The translations under genes and the position numbers were made by a program. A DNA stretch of 64,000 bases from Hippophae tibetana (taxonomy: Eukaryota; Streptophyta; Magnoliopsida; Rosales; Elaeagnaceae): assembly GCA_037013495.1 (NCBI GenBank), contig CM072801.1:85111816-85175815 (forward strand), given 5' to 3'. This document shows positions 24,930 through 36,780 of this stretch, one piece after another. The notes beneath the pieces are model-generated. The model did no database searches, was not told where the DNA came from, and saw only the letters and a list, made by a program, of their open reading frames with translations. Position 1 is the first letter of the stretch, and each line of letters opens with the position of its first letter.

Positions 24930-25548
24930 GATAAATCTTTTCTCTTCTTTCTTCCCAGACAGAAACTATTTTCAGCGTTCCAGAACTCTAAAAAACCGAA
25001 AACCTCCTCCTCCACTTCTCCTCCACTCTTTCTCATTTTCCGGCCACCTATGACTACCATTTCTAACATCGGTTAGTGAGTTTTCTTCCTCTCTAACTAA
25101 TCTTTTAGATCCCCTATTATTCATATTTTTTTCTGTTATTATGTGTTATTATTTATATGTATAAATTTTTGTATTATATATGTAGGTTTGTATTATAACA
25201 TAAGGAGAAAAATATGATGATCTTGAATAAAATAGAACAAAACCATGGTAATTTTTTTGTTATTAATTAATATTTTATTTTTCAAATATTTGTATTATTT
25301 GAACTATTTGCTAAACTGATTTTGGTTTTTTTTTCTACTCGAATACAGGTTGAAAATGAATAAATTTAAAAAAATAAATTAAAGTCGGTTCACCGCGTGA
25401 ACCGACTTTAAACGTAAAGTCGGTTCACCGTGTGAACCGACTTTAAACGTAAAGTCGGTTCACACCTTGAACCGACTTTAAACTTTAAGTCATTTAATTT
25501 AAAGTCAGTTCAGCGAACCGACTTTAATGCCCCTTTTTGTAGTAATGG
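24930..25548. mobile_element. Small CACTA-like remnant inserted in gag
   Basis: The right side is clear: three tandem 35-bp palindromes starting at 25381, 25416 and 25451 (AAAGTCGGTTCACC...GAACCGACTTT), a shorter fourth near 25500, then a terminus reading CATTACTACAAAAAGGGG from the other strand. That is CACTACTAC with one change. The palindrome motif matches the left end of the 8.6-kb CACTA. It splits the gag pseudogene. I could not fix the left terminus or a 3-bp target duplication, so the start is approximate. Sequence 24930-25080 is pyrimidine-rich and might be a captured 5' UTR, which is unproven. Confidence 0.6.
25381..25527. repeat. Tandem 35-bp palindromes (AAAGTCGGTTCA / TGAACCGACTTT)
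   Basis: Three perfect-period copies plus a shorter fourth. Each can fold into a hairpin with 12-bp arms. They are subterminal repeats of a CACTA element. Confidence 0.85.
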
Positions 25549-25985
25549 TTTGGCTGGGTATGTCGATGAAAATGGCTAAGTGTGCTAGTGGTAGGGCATC
25601 ATCGCTATTCCCAATATTGGTACCCAGGTCTTGTGGATCCTAAACATGGAAATCCAATCTACTGTGCACTAAGCCCTTTGAGTTGTTATTGGCATTAGCT
25701 ACTTGATGTTATTATCCTTGGACATCGAACCGTAATGGTTATAAAGACCTTGAGTGATTACTGAGGCATTAGGTGTGCTTATGAGTTCCTTTGGAGTTGC
25801 ATCAGTTGCTCCATCATAAGCTCCAACTTTCCCAACCTTTCATCCATGGTTGGTTTCATAGACTTGGCACCCTTCTTGTTTCTCTGCGTTCTTTTTTGTG
25901 GTAATTTTTCACTCACCTAGACCTTCATCGCCTCTTCGTTCAGTGGGAGTGGTGGAGAGTTTTGAGAACTTTCTTGAGAACTTAT
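25549..25985 (-). pseudogene. Ty3/gypsy gag N-terminal remnant
   Basis: The minus strand contains MDERLGKLELMMEQLMQLQ, a short coiled-coil-like stretch, and degenerate linker. Position and strand place it upstream of the gag segment at 24800, from which the CACTA remnant separates it. Confidence 0.55.
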
Positions 25986-25999
25986 TCTAGTAATTTATT

Positions 26000-26105
26000 T
26001 AGTTTCATTTTTAAAAATTTGAATAATAAATTAAAAATCACATATATTCCTTCCTACCCTGAGAGTATACTTGTAATTTCTATAAAATTATTTTTTCACT
26101 TGCGG
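26000..26105 (+). repeat. LTR U5 fragment of the TGATGAGTGC family
   Basis: Matches the solo LTR near 2150-2265: AAAATTTGAATAATAAATTA, CACATA-ATTCCTTCC, GAGAGTATACTT and CACTTGCG. It is truncated on both sides. Confidence 0.7.
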
Positions 26106-26106
26106 T

Positions 26107-26560
26107 AATGCAATAAGTGCCAAAGATTTTCCCCATTACCACACTCACCTCCAAACACCATGACAGGAGTGGTAAGTTCTTAGCCCTTTTGCAAATGGGG
26201 ACTCGACATAGTGGGACTTTTACCTCCAACAAAGGGTCAAAAGAAGTTTCTTCTAGTGGAAATTGATTACTTTTCTAACTGGATTAAAGCGAACCTTTGG
26301 AAAGGATATGGGAGGGAGAAGTGATTCGATTTATTTGGAAGTCTATAATCTATCGATTCAACCTACCCAAGGAACTCGGTATCGATAATGGGAAGCAATT
26401 TACAAATTGTAACATCAAGGCATTCACCATCAAGTATAAAATCAAGATGTGTCACTCAATGCCATATCATCCGCAAGCCAATGTTCAAGCATAATATGCC
26501 AACAAACTAATCATCAACTTACTAAATGTATGATGGCTTGATCAGAATCCATAAAGTTTG
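26107..26560 (+). pseudogene. Ty3/gypsy integrase core fragment (TAT type)
   Basis: Translation shows CQRFSPLPH, WGLDIVGLLPP (first catalytic Asp), KKFLLVEIDYFSNWIKA, then after a frame change FIWKSIIYRFNLPKELGIDNGKQF (second catalytic Asp) and YHPQANVQ. The catalytic Glu that normally follows QANGQ is replaced by a stop context. The fragment is homologous to 39300-39690. An antisense ORF follows, as in the element at 36.8-44.5 kb. Confidence 0.85.
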
Positions 26561-26875
26561 ACCAAAAAAGATAGAGAATGAGTTGGCAACTATTTTTATT
26601 ACTTGGATTTAACAAGTGTCCCTATAACCCCCTTTTATAGGAGATGATGTTAAGAAAAAGACTGGAGGCACGTGTCCCAAAAATAGGTGGGTACATCAAA
26701 CGTCATAAATATACAATACAAATGACATGAATGTACAATTGTGCAGACAAATTGATTTTTCATTACAAGAAGGTTGAGCTCGCGACACACAAGTAGAAGT
26801 GGCATCAAGCTTAAAATATTTAAAAAGCATATAGGTCATATAATATACTACAATAGTATGCTTAAGACATAAGAA

Positions 26876-29148
26876 TTAGTGGTCCTCGTCCCCACCCTCT
26901 GCACCAATCGTCTCGGCTCCATCGTCACTCTCATCGGAGCTCAAGCTCTCCTCCTCATCCCCCTCTTGAGATTTTGTAAGCATGTACTGGGGAGTGACTA
27001 GAATATCTAGAATAAAATAATAGTAAAGGATTCCATGGCCAAGTCATACCCAATATCGACACTTGAGGTGAGCTGCTTGGCCATTGCATCATGCTCGACC
27101 TTTACCTTCGCTTCAAACTTGGCCACTCTACAATTATAGTCCTCAATCGCAGCCTTGACTCTTTTTCAGGCCTTCTTAATCTCGCCCTTGGCTTTTCTTT
27201 AAGCCTTTTCAAGCTTAGCAAGACACTTGGAGTTTTCATTTAGCTTGACAGCAGTCTCAGTCAGTTTTTCCTCTTTATATATAGCCTTGCCTTCCCACTT
27301 ATTGGCTCTCGCCCACTTCGTACTTGGCCCTAGTTTTCTTGTGTTAGTTCTTGCTTCAAATGCCCCATACTTCGAGTCATATCAAACCCGTAAAGCAATT
27401 GCAACTAAAAGAAAGAAGTGAGCGCGCGAGGTCAAAAAATATGTCGCGAGGTCAAACTTGTAAAAACACAAATTCTCATTATAAACATAAGAAGTGAGGT
27501 AGGATTAACACACCTAGTACATGTGGCGATGGACGAAAACCTCAGAGCTCGTATCGTCACATATGACCTCGAGTTGCTTCTTATGAGCTTCAATAGGAAG
27601 ATGACTCACGTAATGATCAAGCTACTCTAGCACTAACACCTGATATAAAGCCACCCTATCCATATCGGTGGTAAGATCATTGATGACACCATTCCCCTTC
27701 CTCAAGTCCCATAGGGGTGGTCAAGTTCTTTAGGATCCGAATTGGGAGGTGGTAAGTTGTATTACTCCAGTTACGTGGATAAAGGCTTGAAAACATTCAA
27801 TGCTCTAGGCTGAGCACAAGCTCATTGATAATCACTTTCCTCTTCCTTTTAGAAGGGACAAAAAGGCATTCCTACCCAGAAGATTTGCTCATCTTACCTT
27901 TAGAGGAGTACCTCAAAAACGAGAGGTGTACTTTTTTGGGAGCTCACCCTTGAGGAAGAGACCTTACCCTATAGTAGAGACAAGAGAGAGGTAGCAGTGA
28001 ACTCTATAGTATCTAAAAAACAAGAACGAGGTGTTATTATCATAAGGTCACGTCAATCACAAAAAAAAGAGAGGAAAAATTTAAAGTCTTAGGGCTAGTT
28101 CACCATCATCAGCAACCACCCCAAACTTTTCCCTATAGTCCGTGGTAGGGTTCTGGCACTTGGGAGAAGCTCAAGGTTTACAAATAATCCTATGGGGGGC
28201 TCCACCAATCCCTACCTCATCAGCCTACACACAACATAGAACGAGGTATTTAATAGGGGCCTCCACATTTTATTAGGGAGATAGTTCAGGATATCAACCA
28301 GCCTTTGTTTCGCATCCAAACTCAAGGTCGTGATGAAGGATCCCATATTCCTTATCACGACCTTAGTGTCATTCCAAACGCTCCTTATCAACCTTGTATC
28401 ACTAGTAGGAGATTCCCACCGGCCTGAGAGGTAGAAGAAATATTCCTTCCAATTCTTCTCATTCTCAAGGAGGGCCACATTTATACCCTAGTCCTATTTT
28501 AAGGACATGTATACCCTTCTCACGTTTTTTGGTTTCTTCTTCAAGATGTAGGCCTTATTAAACTAGGGTACCTCTAAATCCACCCCGATTTCTTGGCATA
28601 TCACTGAAAGGTAGAGCAGGTATCTCCACCTATTAGGCATCAGCTGACCTGGTGCGAGTTGAGTCCTAACCAAAAATTTCCCAATAAAAGGGAATAGGGA
28701 AAACATCACCCCTAACCACAGAGCTTTCTCATGAAAAATCGTCCACCCAGTTGGGATTGGTCACTGTTATAGACCCCTGCCAATAGAATCTTTATTTGAA
28801 CCAAGGATGGGATGCTATATGCTTTCCTCAACCTCTCTTCATCTTGAGTTGATAGCCCACTAGTCTTGATTTTGGCCGACCAAACCTTGGTATGGCTTGT
28901 AGGTTCCCTAAGACCCTATGTTCCTCGCTTTCTTCCTCTATGACCTAGCCACTGATATCTAAGTCTAGGGCAAATTCAACCTAATTGGTTGGAATGATTT
29001 GAGGATGAGTGGTGGAGGTAGAGGGCTAAGGCATAGATTGACTATTTTTGCTTAAAGAGTTTATCTCGAAAGACCCCGAGTCATCACTTGTTCTGGGGTT
29101 TTGTGGGCTCTACTAGGAGCCCAAGCCTGAGGTCTCTTCTCTATGCAT
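26876..29148 (-). pseudogene. Antisense extra ORF of TAT element, copy A (gypsy-type 'Transposase_28')
   Basis: Minus-strand product reading from MHREETSGLGS to an acidic tail GAEGGDEDH. The middle (28850-28212) resembles the 'putative gypsy type transposon' domain found in plant TAT elements, with NGWRYL-like, KKKPK and NWKEYFFYLSGRW regions. The segment near 27300-27050 is Lys/Glu-rich and probably coiled coil. Stops interrupt it, so it is decayed; 28478-28212 is its longest intact frame. It lies downstream of an integrase fragment and reads against it. The copy at 41667-43805 has the same start, middle and acidic end. Its function is unknown in the family. Confidence 0.7.
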
Positions 29149-29445
29149 TTTCTACAGAATACCACAAAGCATAAAAAAAGAGGTAAGGTACGAGAAGAAG
29201 AGATTACCAAGGATCGAGTTTGAAAATAAAGGTAAATGATTCTTTAAAATCGACCTGAAAAGAAAGCAAAAAAATGTTAGACTCGTGAAACTTGTACTCT
29301 AAAACCTGAGCAAACAAGTTATGTGTCAAACTGAATTCTTACAACCGAACTGAAAACCCTTTTACGTTGCAAACTGCGGCGATAGAGATTTTTTTCTCTT
29401 TACTTTTGTCTGATGCGTAAGAAATGATGCTCAACTTAGGCACCT

Positions 29446-29454
29446 CTTTAAATA
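29446..29454 (-). promoter_or_regulatory. TATA-like box for antisense ORF copy A
   Basis: TATTTAAAG on the minus strand, about 300 bp upstream of the ATG at 29148. The homologous copy B has TATAAAAGG about 320 bp upstream of its own ATG. The conserved placement supports a promoter, but activity is not shown. Confidence 0.4.
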
Positions 29455-29769
29455 GAGACACATATTTTCTCTCTCCAATCAATTGGCATGTATTTATTAG
29501 AAGAGAAAAACGGTTCAAATTCACTGCTCGAGTATTACTCTTTCACCTCAGCTCAAAGCTCGAGCTAAAAGGTAGCAGAATTGGATGTGTTGAGCTAATG
29601 GACAAATCATCCCAAAAGAATTTCTTCAGACGATGCCTATAACACATTCGTAGGAAAGATTTGTCCAAGCCAACCTTTGTATCTATAAAGTCAACCATCA
29701 GTCCAAGTTGTAGGATGATCGACCCTAATTTATGAATATATTTGTTTTTATTTTTTTGTCCTTCCTGAC

Positions 29770-31656
29770 ACACTAATATATGCATACCCTTATAGCCGAT
29801 ACATATACGTGTAAAACTCTATATATACATAAACTATTTAAAAGATCTACACATTTAATCAATTATTTTATCAAAATAATCCCAACAAACTATATATCAA
29901 CTAAACTCTCCATAAGGTATATAACTACTATTCACAAGCTCTTTCCTCCCCAGTTTCTCTAAAATATGAAGACTGAAAATCTTCGTTTGCTACGCTTTAT
30001 AAATTTATTTGAGAGAGACTACACGTTGTAATAAATAGCTGGCTATATAAATAATCTACTTTTTAATTAATTTTATTTTTATCTCAGACTTTTAAATTCG
30101 TTTTTTTTAATATTATCAATTAAACTCACTTTTTTTTAAGTGATACACAAAAAATCATTTGACTTTCTTAAAATAAGTACTTTAATTTCTAAAATTATAT
30201 ATTTTAAATTAAAAATATTTTTTATTGTTAATATGTTAAAAACATAAAAATAAATTAAATATTAATCATAAAAATAAATTAAATATTAATCATAAAAATA
30301 AATTAAATATTAATCTAAATAAATTTTTATAATAAAATTATTTATAAGTAATCAATATAAAATAAATTAAATATTATTTTAAAAGATGTTATTTTATTAA
30401 AATATTTATTATAAATCTTATTCAATTATATTATACAAATTATCACCTAACACTATACAATTATACAGAATAATTATAATAAATTAAATATAATTTATTC
30501 TAATACGATTATATTTATCATATCCAATAACAGACTAAAAATACCTTAAATTAAAACTCAAGTGCTCCTAGAGGATGAACAAAAACTTGCTCTTTAATAT
30601 GAAAGAAATTAGGCTCTGGACACTATGAAGTGAATCGTACAACTTACACGCTAGAAAGAAAAGAAAATCACATACTATAATTTCTTATGTAATTAAATAT
30701 AAGGATAAGGAACCGAAAAAGGAATATTTCTTGTTAGTTATCTTTCCATACAAGTACTAATGAAGGTCCAAAACTGTAATTATGCGTAAAAAATAATTAA
30801 AAAAATATTATATATAGAAGAAAGAGACAAAAATAATTACTTGTACTTCTAGTTAAAGAATAGAAAATAACAATGAAGAAAAACCAGAAAACTATATCCT
30901 AGTACAGGCAGGAACTTATTGAACTGTGTATAACGCCACTGTTGGTACTTTCCATCTAAATTCCTGGCAGCACGAACCTCTTCAGCAAGTATGTATAATC
31001 CAATTTCTTTTGCAAAATTTCTATCAAGCAGTTTAGAGAAACCCTGTGAAATGGGAAGGGGTCTCCAAAGAACAACAAATAGTCTCTTCTAGAAGTATTT
31101 TATTGAACGGTGATAGAGAAAGCGGACTTATCTGTGGCATCATCATCTGACTCCGCCAAAAAGAATTCCCTCCCAAAAAAAACTCCTGCAAAAGATGGAT
31201 AGGAACCCAGCACATTATTATTGAACATCATTTTGAAAAAAATTAGCATCTTTTTAACTATATATAACACTAGAAAACATAAATTATAAATGTTATAAAC
31301 AAATAACGACACTAAAAGGTCTAAAGCTGAATATAAGAGCCTGTTTGGACATAATTCTCTTAGAAGTAGTTTTGATGGAAGTGTCTTGAAACGTAAATAA
31401 GTGTCCATGTGGGAGGTGGACCTAACAACTTATTCTTATTCCTTCAATACTGTCCCTAACTAAGCAATGAAGACATCTTCTAATCAGAACCTTCTTGCAA
31501 ACTAAAATGGGGCCGAATTAATTACTTGGTCAATTTGCAAAACGGAATCAATGAGTGGAAGATATAAAAAGATTCTAACATTCTTTGCAAAGCTAATAGC
31601 AAATGAAGCTGAAAAATGTAGTAAACAGCATAGTAGAGATAACTTACTACAAAAAT
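29770..31656. other. Noncoding sequence downstream of the transporter gene
   Basis: AT-rich. It includes a 24-bp tandem repeat (30243-30314). Sequence at about 30900-31215 has gene-like composition on the minus strand and may be the transporter's 3' UTR or an alternative end exon. I see no conserved protein there. Confidence 0.4.
30243..30314. repeat. 24-bp tandem repeat, three copies
   Basis: Three perfect copies of a unit starting CATAAAAATAAATTAAATA. Confidence 0.95.
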
Positions 31657-34508
31657 TTACTTAGGAAGAAGAGGCCACCTTTCGTCAGCTCCCACGCGGT
31701 GACTAGCCTGAAATGAGAATTTATTTAGATAATGCGCAAGTATAATAGTGGGTTTTGTTAGCAAGACACAAGGACTGGAGATTTAGACCTCTTCATTTGC
31801 CCCTGCTGCCATATTTATGAAGGAATCTTTTGACCTGAAAATCAAACAGTATGTCAGTAATGACAATGTAGAAGTTATTCCTCTTTGAAAGAAAGAAAAT
31901 CTTAGGATATGTTTGGCAGCTTAATTTAAATTTTTTTTTTTAAATCATAATTAAATTTTCAACAACTTTTAAAAGTAATGAACTGTTTGGCCAATGTTTT
32001 AAAACATTGTTCTCAAAAATAAAAACAAAAAATATAATTGTCAGTATTTGCAATTGTTTTTAAAAAATATTCTTTTAATCCTAAAATTAGTCTTCTCATG
32101 TAATTTAAACAATTTATTCATATTTTAAAAAATAGAAATAAAAAAATTAATAATCCATTAAAAAAACAGAATAGTTGTTGAGCTATTTGGCCGCAGAGCC
32201 ATAAAAAACTTCAACAAAGAATAAAACAAAATTTTGGAAAGTAAGCTAGGAGATACAATTTTCCATGTTTCATTCTTCACAAAAACAATGAAAACATGTC
32301 CAAGTTATTTTCAGTTTTTTGTTTTTTAAAATATATTATTTAAGAAAATAATAACTTAAAAACAATGACCAAACACTAATTTGTTTTTAAAATAATTTTT
32401 TATTTTTAAATATAGAAAATAGTTTTTGAATAATGCGGCCAAACAGGCCCTTAGTATTGTAGTATCATTAGTAAATTCCTGCTAGAACACAATTCATAGC
32501 AGGGAAGTTATCTATAGACGTAACTGAAGTATCAACAATGATCAGTATACAAATGAGGGCACACCTATGATTATCATTAACGCCAACTAGTTCCACCTTC
32601 CCATTTTGTACATCTTTGACTTTTGAAAGGGGTGAAAAGAACTAACAAAATGAAATAAGGTCAGCCAAAATAAGCAAGAAACCAGGTGCATATTTTCAAT
32701 TACCTGGTGCATTGAGATGAACACAATAGAAATTCCTAACAAAAAATTTACAGTCAAAGTATGGCCAAATAGCACAGCAGATGCTATGCCCGTAATGATT
32801 GTGGCAACTGTCGATGAATACTTCTTCAGGATTGTATCTGAAAAAATCAAAGGAAGCATCTAACAAATAAGTTTCAAAACCAAAAGAAACCCATATTCCA
32901 TTGTATAAAAGTAGAAATGTGCATGACAGGAGATTGAAACATATTGTTTAGAAAATTTGATTGTCAACTTGTTTTAATGCAGAGATGATAACTAACCTGC
33001 ATATTTGAAGAAAAAGGAGGACAGAATTCCTTGTGCTGCATTGTTAGCAATTAGAAGCATTGTAGCTCTTGAATGACCTTCCAGTATATCAAAGCTTTTA
33101 GGACCTGAGAATCAAAATTTCATGAAAACTGCATCTTAAACTTAGTCAAAACCTGATAACATGACAGCAAAAAAAAAATTGGCAACAGGTGCATGTTTCA
33201 TGAAATTCAATGTGGCATAAAGGTAAAGCAAAGGAAACTATACAAGAAAAAATAGTGTCAACTGAGTCAATTAAATTATGCGGGATTCTAGGAAGGTAGC
33301 TCATCACTAATGTTCTAACCTTTCAGAATGACAGTTCCCAGTATTCCTAAAAAGTTGAATATAGCTCCATATCCATATAAAAATAGGTTCTGCAAAGAAA
33401 AAAGAGATTCAAAGTTCAGAGAACTTATTAGTTCCTAAAGATATTCAATGCTGAAAGTTCATAAACTTTTTAAGCCTTAAGATGATGGTGGTCAAAAACC
33501 ACTGATATGACATCAACAAACTATAAGCTAACTAAATTATTCCAGCATAATAGAATATACATTAACTATTCGCCCACTTTTTACATCTCACAGAAAACCA
33601 AAGGGGCCAATCCTCAAACCTTTATTGGGCTAATCCTAACTACATGCAAAAATGTAATCTCAAAATGAAATACGTTAGATTCTAGAAAATAGTGATGTAG
33701 AGAATATCCCAAAACTGTTTTTGTACTACATTATATACTCAAAAGAAAATAATAATATGCTGGACATCTCCATAGCTGACACAAACACGCAACATATATG
33801 TAGGACATGCAAGTTTATCGGCTGATTCCAAATAATACTTCAACCTCATGAAAAATCCAGCATATATTAATAGTGGAGAATAATCAATCTGTATCTAGGC
33901 TTATAAATCACATCAATGTATCACCTGAAGGTATATACTCATCTCATATTGACTCTTCAAGGCATACTCATTGTACACAGAGGCAAATGACGGAACAGTC
34001 ACCTAAAAGATAGATTCCCATTATAAATATAGAATGAGTACAGTTCAAATTTCAAACGACAGCCACGGTAAGGGTAAAATAGTGATTTGGAAATGAGGAT
34101 AGCCATAGTAAGAAAAGGAAAACCATAAATCACTAACAAAGATCACTGTGTAGATGTATGCAACAGTTGAAACTGGAAGACCCAAACCAGTAGTCCCATC
34201 AGGAAATGAACGCAACTGATTTATACTAATGCCAATAAGCAAAAGTGCAAGTGCTTCCCACTGCAATAAATCACTATTAGTTCGATAAACAGCAGACAAT
34301 ATGTCACTGAAAGGTTATCAAAGCTCTAAAATATTCTACTTTCCTATTAATCATGAAGACATGGAAGAAAGACTGGAAAAGAGGGATGGAAAAGGTCTTT
34401 GATTCTTTTTTTTTTTGGCTATATGAGAAAATATTAAATAATACTGACCTGAATTATGGAAAACTGCCGTCTCATTATTATTTTCAACAAGATGGCAATA
34501 ACCAAGAC
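31657..34508 (-). CDS. Nucleotide-sugar transporter (UDP-galactose / CMP-sialic acid transporter-like), 5' exons missing
   Basis: Golgi antiporter of the NST-KT family bringing nucleotide sugars into the lumen. Nine minus-strand exons: 34508-34449, 34260-34138, 34002-33925, 33389-33320, 33104-32997, 32837-32704, 32641-32565, 31834-31789 and 31707-31657. All have GT-AG splice sites and agreeing phases, giving 248 residues plus stop. Diagnostic stretches are [68 protein letters not shown] and [14 protein letters not shown]. The tail [14 protein letters not shown]...PLLPK closely resembles Arabidopsis UDP-galactose transporter 6-like proteins of about 400 residues. The first ~155 residues, with the initial membrane helices, are absent. 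Upstream sequence runs into retrotransposon DNA at about 35.2 kb. Either a very long intron holds the insertions and the first exons lie beyond what I could find, or the gene is a 5'-truncated relic. Which sugar it carries cannot be told. Confidence 0.93.
31905..32450. mobile_element. Tourist-like (PIF/Harbinger) MITE in transporter intron
   Basis: 546 bp with terminal inverted repeats GGATATGTTTGGCAGC and, from the other strand, GGGCCTGTTTGGCCGC. TTA flanks both ends (31902-31904, 32451-32453), the target duplication typical of PIF/Harbinger. The interior is AT-rich with no coding capacity. It lies in the intron between exons 32565-32641 and 31789-31834. Confidence 0.8.
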
Positions 34509-35186
34509 CTGCACGTCCACAATAGTAGTGAACATTTAAGAAGGGGTAATAAGCAATAACAGAAAGATGGAAGTCAAACACTTGATATAAGAAAATTTAA
34601 ACTACAAGAAGAAATTAACAACACAATCAAACCGTAAAACTATGCAAAAGAAAACCTCGTTTAGCATGTATGCAAGCTGGGAAACCTAATATTTGATAAG
34701 CAAACAATCTCAATGTTTAACATCTTGAAGTTTAGCAATTTATCAAAATTCAAGCTAACTAATTTCTGTAGATAGTCTTATTCAAGCGATGTCTGATGCC
34801 GATGCCAACTGCTGCTCTACTTAAAAGAATCTGAAATATGCTCTAAGATTCACATGAAGTATTTGCTAATTCACAATAAGACCTTTCCTAATTTGAATAC
34901 AACAAAAAGTAGAAGATACTTAAATGGTGTGCATGTGAGTTTGCACTTACATTGTTTACAACAGAATAAGACAACAAAAGAACGAGTAGAAAATCAAAGG
35001 TGAATGGCATAGTTGAAACCATAAAAGAACAACCATAAACTATAGCTGGCAAACATGACTAGACATTGGGACTTATGGTATCACATATAACAGCAGAATC
35101 ATAGCTTAGAATAGGTTTTTCAATCACTGACTGGTTCTGTGGGACACTAATGTGTAAATTAGATGTTAAAATTTAATTAATTTGTT
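34509..35186. other. Transporter intron or 5' flank
   Basis: AT-rich sequence without a recognisable exon. I looked on the minus strand for the conserved segment that precedes VLVIAILLK in this family (NYLKF...KMLSNLK) and did not find it before the retroelement fragment at 35187. Confidence 0.5.
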
Positions 35187-36294
35187 TGTCTAAGGGAAAA
35201 TATGTAAGTTTTGAAAAGCGTGATTTTTGGATGAGGGAAGTTAAATTTCTCGGGCATGTTGTCTCCGGAAATGGAATCTAGGTTGATCTTTTCAAGATTG
35301 AAACAGTGTTGAATTGGGAAAGACCAAGGAATGTGACTAAAATAAAGAGTTTCCTTGAATTGGGCGAATTTTACCGAAGATTTGACCAAGATTTTTCTAA
35401 AATTGAAAATCCATTGACTCACTTGACAAGAAAGGGTGGAAAGTTTGAACGAAGCGATGACTATGAAGAAGCCTTTTTGGAGTTAAAACAATGGTTGAGT
35501 ACAGCTCCGGTTCTTGTTATTCCTTATGGTGAAGAACCATGCATAGTTTATATTGATGTTTCATTGAATGGTTTGGGGTGTGTACTTATGCAATATGATT
35601 GAGTAGTTGCTTACGGATCAAGGCAACTTAAACTTCACGAGAAGAATTACCCTACTCACGATTTAAAACTAGTTGTAATTGTCTTTGCATCCAACATATG
35701 GAGGTGTTACTTGTATGGGGCTAGATTTGAGATTTGCACTGATCATAGGAGTTACAAGTATTTGTTCTCTCAAAAGAATCTAAACTAGAGACGTGGAGTA
35801 TATGGAGGATTATGACTTTGAATTGCAATATCACCCAGAAAAGGCAAATGGTAGCAGATGCTTTAGATAGGAAAAAGGAAATGGTAGCTTCTGTAATTAT
35901 GGATGATTGGAACTTGAATACAACCATAGAGGGTTACGTTGTATGATGATGGACTCAATGTTTTCTTATTTAATATTGTTGCAAAACCTACCATCCAAGA
36001 TTGGATAATTGAAGCCCAAAGAGTAGATACAATGATACCTGAAATATGGAGTAGTCTAAAACAAGATTAATATGTTGAAGTTAGACTATTGCTAGGGATA
36101 GAGTGTTTAGATTTTCTGGGAGAACAGTTGTTCCTAATAATGACCCTTTCAAAAGAGAGTTGTTAAGTGAACTTTGTACATCCCAGAAGTACAAAAATGT
36201 ATCTGGATTTTCTCTGTCACTTTTGGTGGAAAGGAATGAAAAAAGATGTTATTGAGTTTGTGGCCAAATGTTTTATCTATCAACAAGTGAAAGC
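35187..36294 (+). pseudogene. Ty3/gypsy chromovirus (Del/Tekay-like) RT-RNaseH-integrase fragment
   Basis: Starts inside reverse transcriptase (FEKRDFWMREVKFLGHVVSG) and continues through ETVLNWERPRN and IENPLTHLTRKGGKFERSDD. It runs on into RNase H ([51 protein letters not shown]) and ends in the integrase zinc-finger region (HFWWKGMKKDVIEFVAKC, then YQQVKA). Several stops and frameshifts are present. Both ends stop abruptly without LTRs, so it is a piece. It belongs to a different lineage from its TAT-type neighbours. Confidence 0.88.
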
Positions 36295-36780
36295 AATTAT
36301 TAGGACTTGATGATAAATTATGTTTTAAAATTAAAATGGATACTATATTTTAGCTTGAGTGTTTTATTCTTGGATTTGATTGTAAAATCAAGTATTTATA
36401 TTTAAGATTTTTAACTTTAACTCTCATCTATGGCTAAATAACATAGAAAAAGGTATGTTTATATTGAAAATGAGTTTTATCATCTTTTTAATTTGACATT
36501 TATGACCTATGTATATCAAGTGTTAATTTGGTAATTATCCAAATTACATATTTCATGGGTCATGGAACAATTTGGTAAAATGTAAAAGAATTAATGTTAT
36601 GGAATTGTGATCCAAAGGAATTGACACTTTCGTGGAACCTAAGAAGGGAAACTTTGTGACAGGAGTCGGAATTCAAGTGAGCAGTTGTTCAAGTAAAGTT
36701 ACTCCAAATTTTGTTCTAAATATGATATTTAAATACATGAATTGATAAATGCGAACTTTGTTTTTATGTGAAGACCCTAG
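36295..36780. other. Unassigned spacer
   Basis: AT-rich; may be decayed 5' part of the TAT element. No domain recognised. Confidence 0.35.

Noticed and set aside
25381-25527. CRISPR-like array
   Set aside because: Units are contiguous palindromes without unique spacers, in plant DNA, and match CACTA subterminal repeats.
31033-31408. Extra coding exons downstream of the transporter
   Set aside because: The transporter stop at 31657 gives the family-typical PLLP-type end; this stretch has no conserved peptide. A 3' UTR or alternative end exon remains possible.
5286-34508. BIO2 and the transporter as a biosynthetic gene cluster
   Set aside because: They have unrelated pathways, lie 22 kb apart and are separated only by transposons.
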